Positions 1-6,397 of a stretch of DNA of 6,549 nucleotides are shown piece by piece. The translations under genes were made by a program, and so were the position numbers. Origin of the DNA: an uncultured Burkholderiales bacterium. GTDB taxonomy: Bacteria; Pseudomonadota; Gammaproteobacteria; Burkholderiales; Burkholderiaceae_C. Location: NCBI GenBank assembly GCA_903856875.1, contig CAIODE010000220.1, forward strand, positions 1-6,549. Reading direction: 5' to 3'. The number at the start of each line of letters is the position of its first letter. The stretch's first letter is position 1. Under the pieces are notes generated by a model. That model was not told the origin of the DNA and did no database searches. It saw nothing but the letters and a program-made list of their open reading frames with translations.

Positions 1-38
1 GCCAAGGGTCGTGGGTTCGATCCCCGCCAGCCGCACCA
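1..38 (+). tRNA. 3' part of a tRNA gene (probably tRNA-Arg), truncated by the window edge
   Basis: The visible part folds as the 3' half of a tRNA. The T stem is GTGGG (11-15) paired with CCCGC (23-27), with one G-T pair, around the loop TTCGATC (16-22). The 3' acceptor strand CAGCCGC is at 28-34, the discriminator A at 35, and an encoded CCA at 36-38. The first five bases, GCCAA, fit the 3' strand of the anticodon stem, followed by a five-base variable loop GGGTC. The 5' half, including the anticodon, lies outside the window. Arginine is a guess from resemblance to betaproteobacterial tRNA-Arg 3' halves; that this is a tRNA is much surer than its identity. Confidence 0.88.
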
Positions 39-55
39 ATCTTTTGCTGTTGATG

Positions 56-100
56 TAGAAATTGTTGAGAATTTGACCTCTTCATTAAATACAATTTCTA
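56..100. repeat. 10-bp perfect inverted repeat with a 25-bp spacer, candidate operator
   Basis: TAGAAATTGT at 56-65 is the exact reverse complement of ACAATTTCTA at 91-100. The arms are 35 bp apart centre to centre. The left arm lies just upstream of the TTGACC element and the right arm runs into the TATAAT element of the candidate promoter. That arrangement would suit a regulator binding site or a looped operator. The region is AT-rich, so chance similarity is easier than usual; a regulatory role is inference. Confidence 0.5.
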
Positions 101-104
101 TAAT
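73..104 (+). promoter_or_regulatory. Candidate promoter of the cupin/Bug operon
   Basis: A perfect TATAAT lies at 99-104 in an AT-rich stretch, and TTGACC at 73-78 resembles a sigma-70 -35 box. The spacer is 20 bp, longer than the usual 16-18, so either TATAAT works with a poorer -35 element or an activator helps. Initiation near 111 would give a leader of about 160 nt before the ATG at 269. This is the best promoter-like sequence between the tRNA and the cupin gene. Confidence 0.4.
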
Positions 105-126
105 AAAACATAAAAGTTGATGTTTT
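105..126. repeat. 7-bp AT-rich inverted repeat
   Basis: AAAACAT at 105-111 pairs with ATGTTTT at 120-126 around an 8-nt loop. It starts immediately after the TATAAT element, so it would be at or just downstream of the start site. It could be an operator half-site pair, a weak RNA hairpin, or chance in AT-rich DNA. It is not followed by a T tract, so it is not a convincing terminator for the tRNA. Confidence 0.3.
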
Positions 127-217
127 GTTGAGTTGAGCCACTCTCTCAGCCTTCCCTCACAAAGTCTCACAGTTTTCTACGTTCAATCTTCTGCGCGAAG
201 GTAGGATGGTGACATTT

Positions 218-236
218 GGTGGCAACCATTGCCACC
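218..236 (+). repeat. Perfect 8-bp hairpin in the cupin leader
   Basis: GGTGGCAA (218-225) and TTGCCACC (229-236) form a perfect 8-bp, GC-rich stem with a 3-nt loop CCA. It ends 32 bp before the preferred cupin start. No T run follows, so it is not an intrinsic terminator. It may be an mRNA-stabilising or regulatory leader hairpin, or a protein-binding dyad. It lies within the open frame upstream of the cupin, which argues that this frame is leader rather than coding sequence. Confidence 0.5.
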
Positions 237-253
237 CATGTGCTTGTGTTCTT

Positions 254-259
254 AAAGAG
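254..259 (+). promoter_or_regulatory. Ribosome binding site deciding the cupin start
   Basis: AAAGAG lies 9 nt upstream of the ATG at 269. It is a moderate match to the Shine-Dalgarno sequence. With family-like protein sequence beginning exactly at this ATG, it favours 269 over the in-frame ATG at 206. The upstream ATG has GAAGG at 197-201, only 4 nt away, so that start is not fully excluded. Confidence 0.45.
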
Positions 260-268
260 TGTCGCCCC

Positions 269-739
269 ATGAAAATTCGCCGCGTTGTGACAGGTCATGA
301 TCAAAATGGCAAGGCCATTGTTTCGCACGATGAGTTGTGCACCAACATTCTTTCTAGAAGAGATTTCCACCAAAGCTGTGTGGTGTGGTCAACAGGCAAG
401 CTGCCAGTTGATAACTCAGACCCTGCTGATGGTTACGCAAGAGATGTTTCTGTTTTGGGCAAAGAAGACAGCGTGTTTCGAATTGTTCAATACGACCCGG
501 GCGTTGCGCCGCGCAATCACCGAACTGAAACCATTGACTATGCCGTGGTGATGGCCGGCTCAATTGACATGGACATCGACGGGCAAATTGTTCACTTGCA
601 ACATGGCGATGTTTTGGTGCAAAGAGGCACCATTCACAATTGGGTTAACAACGGCACTGAGCCTTGTGTCATTGCTTTTGTTTTGATCGCTGCCAAGCCC
701 ATTGATTTAACACACCAAAAACTTCACGCACATGGCTAA
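269..739 (+). CDS. Small single-domain cupin protein
   Basis: The product is 156 residues, cytoplasmic, with no signal peptide. The start at 269 is preferred because MKIRRVVTGHD matches the usual N-terminus of this cupin group, which runs MxIRRVVTGHDxxGKA. An in-frame ATG at 206 would add 21 residues rich in Cys and His. The cupin barrel covers roughly residues 66-142. Motif 1 around PGVAPRNHRTETIDYAVVMAG (77-97) keeps H84 but lacks the classical HxH pair. Motif 2, GDVLVQRGTIHNWVN (113-127), keeps H123 and N127. The pattern HRTxTxDY plus VQRGTxHxWxN is typical of small cupins found beside catabolic and Bug genes in Burkholderiales; their reactions are mostly unknown. The gene overlaps the next by 8 nt, implying co-transcription and translational coupling. 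A metal-dependent enzymatic role is possible, but with a reduced ligand set it is uncertain, and I assign no substrate. Confidence 0.9.
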   Translation: MKIRRVVTGHDQNGKAIVSHDELCTNILSRRDFHQSCVVWSTGKLPVDNSDPADGYARDVSVLGKEDSVFRIVQYDPGVAPRNHRTETIDYAVVMAGSIDMDIDGQIVHLQHGDVLVQRGTIHNWVNNGTEPCVIAFVLIAAKPIDLTHQKLHAHG

Positions 740-1727
740 ACTCACACAACACAGCATGCGCCAAATGCTCATGCCCTTGGTCGTTTTATCGGGACTGCTG
801 CTAATCACACCAAGCGAGTCGACTGCGCAAACCTATCCCGCCAAGCCCGTCAAGATTGTGGTGCCTTCTGCTCCTGGCGGTGGTACAGACATCATTGGCA
901 GATTGCTTGCTAAGGCATTTACCAGTGCATTAGGCCAAAGCTTTTATGTGGAAAACAAACCAGGCGCAGGCAACCTCATTGGCATAGAGGCCGTAGCGCA
1001 CGCACCCTCAGATGGCTACACCTTGTTGTTTGTGCCCAGCCCTTTGGTCTTGAATCCTATTTTGTACAAGAAGGTGAACTACGATCCCATCAAAGACTTT
1101 GCGCCCATCTCTTTGGCGGCCACTGCGCCCAATATTTTTGTCATTCATCCTGGCGTGAAAGCCAACCAATTAAAAGACTGGATTGCGTTGGCCAAAAAAG
1201 ATGCGAGTGCATTGAATTACGCCAGTGCAGGTGTGGGTACCTCGCCGCACATGTCCATGGAGTTGTTCAATTACATGGCAGGCATTCAAACATTGCATGT
1301 GCCCTACAAAGGGACTTCGCCAGCAGTCACAGACTTGTTGGGCGGGCAGGTCAATGGCATGTTCTCCAATGCGCTCACAGTGATGCCCCACATTCAGTCT
1401 GGCAAAGTTCGTCCGTTGGCTGTTTCAGGCAGTAAACGCTTGGACATCTTGCCAGATGTGCCCACTGTGATGGAAGCCGGCGTGCCCAACTATGTTTCTT
1501 TGCAGTGGTATGGCTTGGTGGCGCCAGCTGGCACACCGCCCGCAATTATTCAAGCCCTCAATGCAGAGATGATCAAGGCATTGCAAAGCAAAGAGATCAA
1601 AGAAAAATTGGCTGCCGAAGGTGCTGAGCCTGTGGGCAGTTCGCCATTAGAGTTTGCCAATTTGATCAAGAGCGACTTTCAGAAATGGGCGGGCGTTGCC
1701 AAGCGCGCTGGCATTGAGCCGCAATGA
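732..1727 (+). CDS. Bug/TctC-family tripartite tricarboxylate transporter substrate-binding protein
   Basis: The 331-residue product is a periplasmic solute-binding protein of usual family length. A signal peptide is visible: R10 in the n-region, a hydrophobic core at 13-26, and likely cleavage after STA (A32) before QTYP. The mature protein opens with the family hallmarks YPAKPVKIVVPSAPGGGTD (35-53) and then the ENKPGAGNLIGIEAV segment, followed by DGYTLL. This family binds carboxylates and other small organic molecules in a two-lobed cleft. No TctA or TctB membrane genes are visible in the window, so it is an orphan Bug here, as most are. ATG 732 overlaps the cupin stop (737-739); no good Shine-Dalgarno sequence precedes it, which fits translational coupling. 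M9 (756) or M12 could also start a working signal peptide. The ligand is unknown. Confidence 0.95.
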   Translation: MAKLTQHSMRQMLMPLVVLSGLLLITPSESTAQTYPAKPVKIVVPSAPGGGTDIIGRLLAKAFTSALGQSFYVENKPGAGNLIGIEAVAHAPSDGYTLLFVPSPLVLNPILYKKVNYDPIKDFAPISLAATAPNIFVIHPGVKANQLKDWIALAKKDASALNYASAGVGTSPHMSMELFNYMAGIQTLHVPYKGTSPAVTDLLGGQVNGMFSNALTVMPHIQSGKVRPLAVSGSKRLDILPDVPTVMEAGVPNYVSLQWYGLVAPAGTPPAIIQALNAEMIKALQSKEIKEKLAAEGAEPVGSSPLEFANLIKSDFQKWAGVAKRAGIEPQ

Positions 1728-1735
1728 GCTGACGT

Positions 1736-1751
1736 GTTGAATCAACGATTC
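1736..1751. repeat. Short overlapping dyads at the convergent Bug/mrdA junction
   Basis: The 14-bp gap between the two stops, with the end of mrdA, contains GTTGA-A-TCAAC (1736-1746) and GAATC-AAC-GATTC (1739-1751). These are 5-bp stems without a T tract on either strand, so they are at most weak hairpins. No bona fide bidirectional terminator is visible here, although two operons converge on this point. Confidence 0.3.
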
Positions 1752-3736
1752 TTCACACCACCCACTACACCTTCACTTGGGACAAGTTGAATATCGTCCT
1801 TGCGTCTTCGCACACCGATGGGTGTTGAAGCTAAACCTTTTTGAGAAGCTTCAATGTCTTGTTCGCTGGGGTAGTCGCCCACTAACCAATAATCAAAAAT
1901 GCGCCTGGCAATGGGCGCGGCTTGCGCGGCACCAAAGCCTGCGTTTTCGACCACGATGGCCAACGCAATTTGGGGATTCTCTGCAGGTGCAAAGGCCATG
2001 TACAAGGCATGATCACGTTGGTGCTCGTCCAACTTGCTGGCGTTGTATTTGTCTTTTTGCCCAATGGTCACGGCTTGGGCTGTGCCTGTTTTGCCGGCGC
2101 TTTGATAAGGTGTGCCAGCAAACACACGTGCAGCGGTGCCCTCTTTGGCGACACCGATCAAACCTTGATGAACCACTGCCACGTTTTCTGGCTTGAAACC
2201 TAAATTGACAGGCGCTTCACCGGAAACAGCTCGGTCTACGCGTTGGATGGGATCTTGGGTGGCCATGACCAAACGGGGCTTGCGGTAAATGCCGCCATTG
2301 GCCAATGTGCTGGTGGCGGTTGCCAACTGAAGCATGGTGAATGCGTTGTAGCCTTGTCCAATGCCCAGCGAAATAGTTTCACCGCCATACCAACGTTGTT
2401 GCTCTGGCTTTTTATAAGTTTTCTTTTTCCATTCGGTGCTGGGCAAGGTGCCGCGCAGTTCACCGGGTAAATCGACGCCTGTGATTTGGCCAAAGCCGAG
2501 TGGTTTCATGAAGTCATGAATGGTGTCAACACCCATGGTGTTGGCCAATGAGTAGTAGTAAACATTGCTGGAGAGTACGATGGACTTGACCATGTCGACA
2601 GGGCCTAAGCCTGCATCGCCGTGGCTTCTAAAAGTGTGCCCACCATAGGTCCAAGAGCCTGCGTCGTTGACAATTTCGCTGGCGCTGCGCTTGCCAGTTT
2701 CAAGGGCTGCCATGGCCATGAAGGGTTTGTAGGTGGAGCCGGGTGGGTAGGTGCCTCGCATGGCGCGATTTAACAGCGGCTTGTCAATCGACTCACTTAA
2801 GAGTTTCCAGCTTTCGCTGTCGATGCCATCGACAAATAAATTCGGATCAAACGTGGGCTTGCTCACAAAGGCCAAGATTTCACCTGTGCGGGGGTCGAGT
2901 GCAACCAATGCACCGCGCCGCTCGCCGTACACGTCTTCAATCATCTTTTGTAATTTCATGTCGATGGACAACACGACGTTTTGACCCGGTGTGGCGGGTC
3001 GACTTGCAAGTCGCCTAACAGCGCGGCCGCCAGCCGATGTTTCGACTTCCTGCACACCTGTGATGCCATGCAACTCGCGTTCGTAGCGTTGCTCTACGCC
3101 GAGCTTGCCGATGTATTGCGTGCCGCGGTAGTTGCCTTCGTCGTCGCTCTCTTCGATTTGCTCTTTTTCTTTTTGGTTGATGCGCCCGATGTAGCCCACC
3201 ACATGGCTGGCCAAATGGCCAAAGGGGTAATTGCGAAACAAACGAGCTTTGATTTCAACGCCTGGAAATCTAAATTGCTGCGCCGTGAACTTGGCCACTT
3301 CTTCATCGGTCAGTCGCGACCGAATAGGCAGTGAGTCGAAGTTTTTAGACTCTTCTCGCATGCGCTTGAAACGCCTTTTGTCGCGCAGCGGAATGTCAAT
3401 GATTTCCGACAAGCCGTCGATGGTGGCTTCCAAGTCTTTCACACGCGAAGGCGTAATTTCCAGAGTGTAGGCTGAGTAGTTGTTGGCCAGTACAACACCA
3501 TTGCGATCGAGAATGGTGCCTCGGTTGGGCACAGTGGGAAGCACAGCGGTTCGGTTGTTTTCTGCTTGTTCTAGCAAATCTTCATGCAGAATAACCTGCA
3601 GGTAAAACAAACGAATGCCCAAGAGTGCAAAGCACACCAACACCACGCCTTGCAACACCACCACACGGGTTTGAAATTTGAATATTTCAAACTCGGTGTT
3701 GCGCAACTCGCTCAACGAGGGCAGGTGAAAGGCCAT
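1742..3736 (-). CDS. mrdA: Penicillin-binding protein 2 (elongasome peptidoglycan D,D-transpeptidase)
   Basis: The 664-residue class B PBP cross-links peptidoglycan during lateral wall growth, working with RodA and MreBCD. A short cytoplasmic N-terminus precedes one membrane anchor (about 24-47). The pedestal/dimerisation domain follows, opening with NRGTILDRNG (71-80). The transpeptidase domain carries all three catalytic motifs: SxxK as S334-T-Y-K337, SxN as S389-S-N391, and KTGT at 549-552. Length is normal to slightly long, with a charged C-terminal tail after about residue 620. The start is 3 nt after the mreD stop (TAA-AGC-ATG) with no clear Shine-Dalgarno sequence, so translation is probably coupled to mreD. 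Compared with E. coli PBP2, three of the four zinc-ligand positions appear substituted. rodA, which often follows, is absent; the convergent Bug gene is next. Confidence 0.97.
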   Translation of the reverse strand: MAFHLPSLSELRNTEFEIFKFQTRVVVLQGVVLVCFALLGIRLFYLQVILHEDLLEQAENNRTAVLPTVPNRGTILDRNGVVLANNYSAYTLEITPSRVKDLEATIDGLSEIIDIPLRDKRRFKRMREESKNFDSLPIRSRLTDEEVAKFTAQQFRFPGVEIKARLFRNYPFGHLASHVVGYIGRINQKEKEQIEESDDEGNYRGTQYIGKLGVEQRYERELHGITGVQEVETSAGGRAVRRLASRPATPGQNVVLSIDMKLQKMIEDVYGERRGALVALDPRTGEILAFVSKPTFDPNLFVDGIDSESWKLLSESIDKPLLNRAMRGTYPPGSTYKPFMAMAALETGKRSASEIVNDAGSWTYGGHTFRSHGDAGLGPVDMVKSIVLSSNVYYYSLANTMGVDTIHDFMKPLGFGQITGVDLPGELRGTLPSTEWKKKTYKKPEQQRWYGGETISLGIGQGYNAFTMLQLATATSTLANGGIYRKPRLVMATQDPIQRVDRAVSGEAPVNLGFKPENVAVVHQGLIGVAKEGTAARVFAGTPYQSAGKTGTAQAVTIGQKDKYNASKLDEHQRDHALYMAFAPAENPQIALAIVVENAGFGAAQAAPIARRIFDYWLVGDYPSEQDIEASQKGLASTPIGVRRRKDDIQLVPSEGVVGGVKNR

Positions 3737-3739
3737 GCT

Positions 3740-4261
3740 TTAGATCGGCCGATTGGCATCGGGGTCATGCGCCCTTCGCTGCGGCGCAAGCAATATGAAA
3801 TTAGCGACAGGCCACAACAAAGTTTCAATGAAGGGCGACAGCAACATCGGCCAACCTGGAAAATCATCGCCAGTGCTTAAACGGATGAGCAGTCCGATGG
3901 CCCCTGACAAGATGAAGAATGGCGCGATTTGAAGCATCTGCTCTTTAATAGGAAACCAAAGCAGGCGGCGGTGCATGCTAAACGCAAAGTAATTGAGCAC
4001 AACATACGACAGAGCATGCTGACCCAACAGGGAAGACTGCTGAACATCCATCCACAAGCCAAGTATGAATGCCGTGGCCATGCCAACTCGGCGAGGTTGG
4101 TGGATGCCCCAAAAGAAAATACTGACAGCCAAAATATCTGGCAGCCAAAGGGCTTGAGACAAACCAAGCAGCATGCTGAACAGCAAGGAAACTAAAAGGC
4201 TCAAGGCAATGAACCAAGGGCTGACGGGCAACAACAGGGCCTCGCGGCGACTCATGATCAT
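3740..4261 (-). CDS. mreD: Rod shape-determining membrane protein MreD
   Basis: The 173-residue, very hydrophobic product is an inner-membrane protein of normal length (E. coli MreD is about 160). Roughly five to six membrane segments can be read: about 16-35, 41-53, 59-72, 78-95, 108-127 and 139-158. The family-like stretch GLWMDVQQSSLLGQHAL occupies 68-84. MreD partners MreC in the elongasome scaffold. ATG 4261 overlaps the mreC stop by 4 nt (ATGA), a classic coupling junction. A second in-frame ATG at codon 3 (4255) is an equally possible start and would leave a 2-nt gap instead. The stop is TAA, 3 nt before mrdA. The identification rests on topology plus position between mreC and mrdA, since MreD sequences diverge quickly. 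Confidence 0.94.
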   Translation of the reverse strand: MIMSRREALLLPVSPWFIALSLLVSLLFSMLLGLSQALWLPDILAVSIFFWGIHQPRRVGMATAFILGLWMDVQQSSLLGQHALSYVVLNYFAFSMHRRLLWFPIKEQMLQIAPFFILSGAIGLLIRLSTGDDFPGWPMLLSPFIETLLWPVANFILLAPQRRAHDPDANRPI

Positions 4262-5139
4262 GGTGTCTTGCCTTTGTTGGGCGCTGAAGCCGCTGTGGGC
4301 TGCAAGATCAAGACGTGGCGACCTTTGAGTTCGGCCAAGGGGCTTGCGTGAATTCTGGCAAAAGAAATATCAACGCGCCGCTCGATGTGACTGATGCGCG
4401 CCACTTGAAGTCCTGCGGGGTAGACGCCATCAATGCCGCTGGTGGTGAGCAAGTCGCCCTCTTTCACATCGGCACTGGCAGGCACAAATTTAAGCTCAAT
4501 CATGGGCTGCCCTGCCAAAACGTCGCCACTGGTGATGTTGCGTGCGCCTGTGCGGCTGTTGAGCACCGGAATGCTTTGGTCTCTGTCAGTCAGAAGGGTG
4601 ACTTCGCAGGTGAGTGGATAAACGCGCGTGACTTGTCCAACCACCCCCCCCGCGTCAATGACGGGCGATCCCAGTGCCACGTCTTTGAGCAGGCCTCGGT
4701 CGAGCACAATGCGTTGGTTGTAGGGGTCGGGAACATCAAACAAAACTTCGGCGGTCTGAGAAGCAACCGCCATGTTGGCTTGAAGTCCCATGAGCTGGCG
4801 AAGATTTTGATTTTCAATTTGCAACTGCTCAACTTGCTGCGAGCGCACAGACTGCTGCAGCACTTTGAGCTCTGCAGCTTTGAGATTTTTTTGAGCTTGA
4901 TCTAAGTTCTGAAAATAAGAGCCCATGGCCGACAAAGCTTCGCCGGGTTGTAGCACCAACCATTGAATTGGCAGAATGAGGGTTGAAAGCCCGGCACGCA
5001 AGGGCTTGGTGAACTGCAGTTGTTTGTCACCAAACACAAGCAGCAAAGAAAGCGCGCTGAAAAAAATGAGCTTGGTCAGGGGCGCAAAGCCCACCCTGAA
5101 AAAAGGTGGGGGTGAGCGGTCAAGAGACTCCAGCGCCAT
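4258..5139 (-). CDS. mreC: Rod shape-determining protein MreC
   Basis: The 293-residue bitopic inner-membrane protein links cytoplasmic MreB to the periplasmic synthases and is known to activate PBP2. A short N-terminal cytoplasmic tail is followed by one membrane helix (about 22-37). A predicted coiled coil rich in Q, L and E (about 74-117) mediates dimerisation. The beta-rich periplasmic domain covers about 128-280. Family signatures visible are DAGGVVGQV (162-170), LLTDRDQSIPV (182-192) and SGIDGVYPAGL (234-244). The C-terminal tail is a short, disordered-looking A/P/K stretch. The gene starts 14 nt after the mreB stop with no strong Shine-Dalgarno sequence, and it overlaps mreD by 4 nt. 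A run of eight G in the coding strand lies at codons 163-166. Confidence 0.97.
   Translation of the reverse strand: MALESLDRSPPPFFRVGFAPLTKLIFFSALSLLLVFGDKQLQFTKPLRAGLSTLILPIQWLVLQPGEALSAMGSYFQNLDQAQKNLKAAELKVLQQSVRSQQVEQLQIENQNLRQLMGLQANMAVASQTAEVLFDVPDPYNQRIVLDRGLLKDVALGSPVIDAGGVVGQVTRVYPLTCEVTLLTDRDQSIPVLNSRTGARNITSGDVLAGQPMIELKFVPASADVKEGDLLTTSGIDGVYPAGLQVARISHIERRVDISFARIHASPLAELKGRHVLILQPTAASAPNKGKTP
4644..4651 (-). repeat. G8 homopolymer inside mreC
   Basis: Eight consecutive C on the + strand (G8 in the mreC sense strand) encode part of Ala-Gly-Gly-Val at residues 163-166, the start of the conserved GGVVGQV segment. Runs of this length are prone to replication slippage or polymerase stutter. 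A one-base change would destroy the rest of MreC and end translational coupling to mreD. Confidence 0.9.
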
Positions 5140-5147
5140 GAATTGCG

Positions 5148-6209
<1,062 letters not shown>

Positions 6210-6211
6210 TC

Positions 6212-6244
6212 AACTGTGGGCTTGCAGCATGCAAACCTGCAGTT
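6212..6244 (-). repeat. Nested inverted repeats in the mreB leader
   Basis: In the mreB sense, AACTG (6244-6240) pairs with CAGTT (6216-6212), and inside it TTGCA (6234-6230) pairs with TGCAA (6226-6222) around a 3-nt loop. Together they can form a two-part stem-loop whose base lies 4 nt from the AGGA ribosome site. It also contains one copy of the repeated 9-mer. A leader structure affecting mreB translation is possible but unproven. I see no convincing sigma-70 promoter for mreB in 6198-6397. Confidence 0.35.
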
Positions 6245-6281
6245 AGGGGGAGCATTGAAGGGTGTAAATTGTGGGCTTGAA

Positions 6282-6302
6282 CTGGCTTTTTTGAAGAGCC
6301 AG
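6282..6302. repeat. Hairpin in the mreB/gatC intergenic region
   Basis: CTGGCT (6282-6287) pairs with AGCCAG (6297-6302). The stem can extend to 9 bp through a G-T pair and two A-T pairs, leaving a 3-nt loop. It overlaps the -35 element of the candidate gatC promoter, so a DNA-level operator role is as likely as an RNA structure. No adjacent T tract gives it terminator character. Confidence 0.4.
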
Positions 6303-6320
6303 CAGCGAACACACGATAAT
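6291..6320 (+). promoter_or_regulatory. Candidate gatC promoter
   Basis: TTGAAG (6291-6296) and GATAAT (6315-6320) are separated by 18 bp, a good sigma-70 fit (4/6 and 5/6). Initiation near 6327 would give a leader of about 70 nt containing the gatC hairpin. A second TTGAAA at 6331 lacks a well-spaced -10 box. The same AT-rich spot reads TATTAT on the - strand, but no -35 box supports an mreB promoter there. Confidence 0.4.
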
Positions 6321-6347
6321 AACCGATCACTTGAAAAAAAATGCGAA

Positions 6348-6374
6348 TTGAGCCCCCATATTTGTGGGCTTCAA
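6348..6374 (+). repeat. Leader hairpin upstream of gatC
   Basis: TTGAGCCC (6348-6355) pairs with GGGCT-t-CAA (6366-6374) with one bulged T. The inner pairs CA/TG flank a single C-T mismatch, and the loop is TATT (6359-6362). The structure ends 23 nt before the gatC ATG and its 3' arm contains the third copy of the repeated 9-mer. It is followed by mixed sequence rather than a T run, so it is probably not a terminator. Confidence 0.45.
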
Positions 6375-6397
6375 ACGCCTGTACAGAGTTACTTTTT

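Larger units (their letters stand above)
6215..6371. repeat. Three direct copies of the 9-mer TGTGGGCTT
   Basis: Exact copies lie at 6215-6223, 6270-6278 and 6363-6371, all in the same orientation, spaced 55 and 93 bp start to start. Read on the - strand, the copies share AAGCCCACA, with similar flanks of C or G before it and R-T or A-T rich bases after it. They span the whole mreB/gatC divergent region and could be binding sites for one regulator. The spacing is not regular. Confidence 0.55.

Noticed and set aside
1..1741. Genomic island inserted at the tRNA, with a direct repeat of its 3' end at the far side
   Set aside because: No copy of the tRNA 3' end is found near 1728-1741, no integrase is present, and base composition and codon use of the cupin and Bug genes resemble the neighbours.
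1777..2196. Open frame of 139 codons antisense to the 3' end of mrdA
   Set aside because: It is contained within the PBP2 coding sequence, is compositionally odd (rich in W, R and C) and has no ribosome site.
3744..3753. Perfect palindrome ATCGGCCGAT at the end of mreD
   Set aside because: It is a 10-bp self-complementary coding sequence for the last MreD residues (Asn-Arg-Pro-Ile), with no loop to form a stable hairpin; chance is sufficient.
4315..4905. Long open frame (196 codons) on the + strand opposite mreC
   Set aside because: It lies wholly antisense to a well-supported mreC, resembles no family I know, and is a shadow frame produced by the mreC codon pattern.
6334..6370. Intrinsic terminator on the - strand (hairpin then T8)
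   Set aside because: The T8 (complement of 6334-6341) is separated from the stem by about 9 nt, and a terminator here would serve no gene reading in that direction.
6215..6371. GTGGG cores read as an MraZ-type operator
   Set aside because: MraZ sites are closely spaced tandem GTGGG repeats, about 10 bp apart, upstream of mraZ. These copies are 55 and 93 bp apart and lie at a different locus.
6215..6371. AAGCCCACA copies read as DnaA boxes or an origin
   Set aside because: They match the TTWTNCACA consensus only at the 3' CACA end, and there is no AT-rich unwinding element or dnaA/dnaN context.
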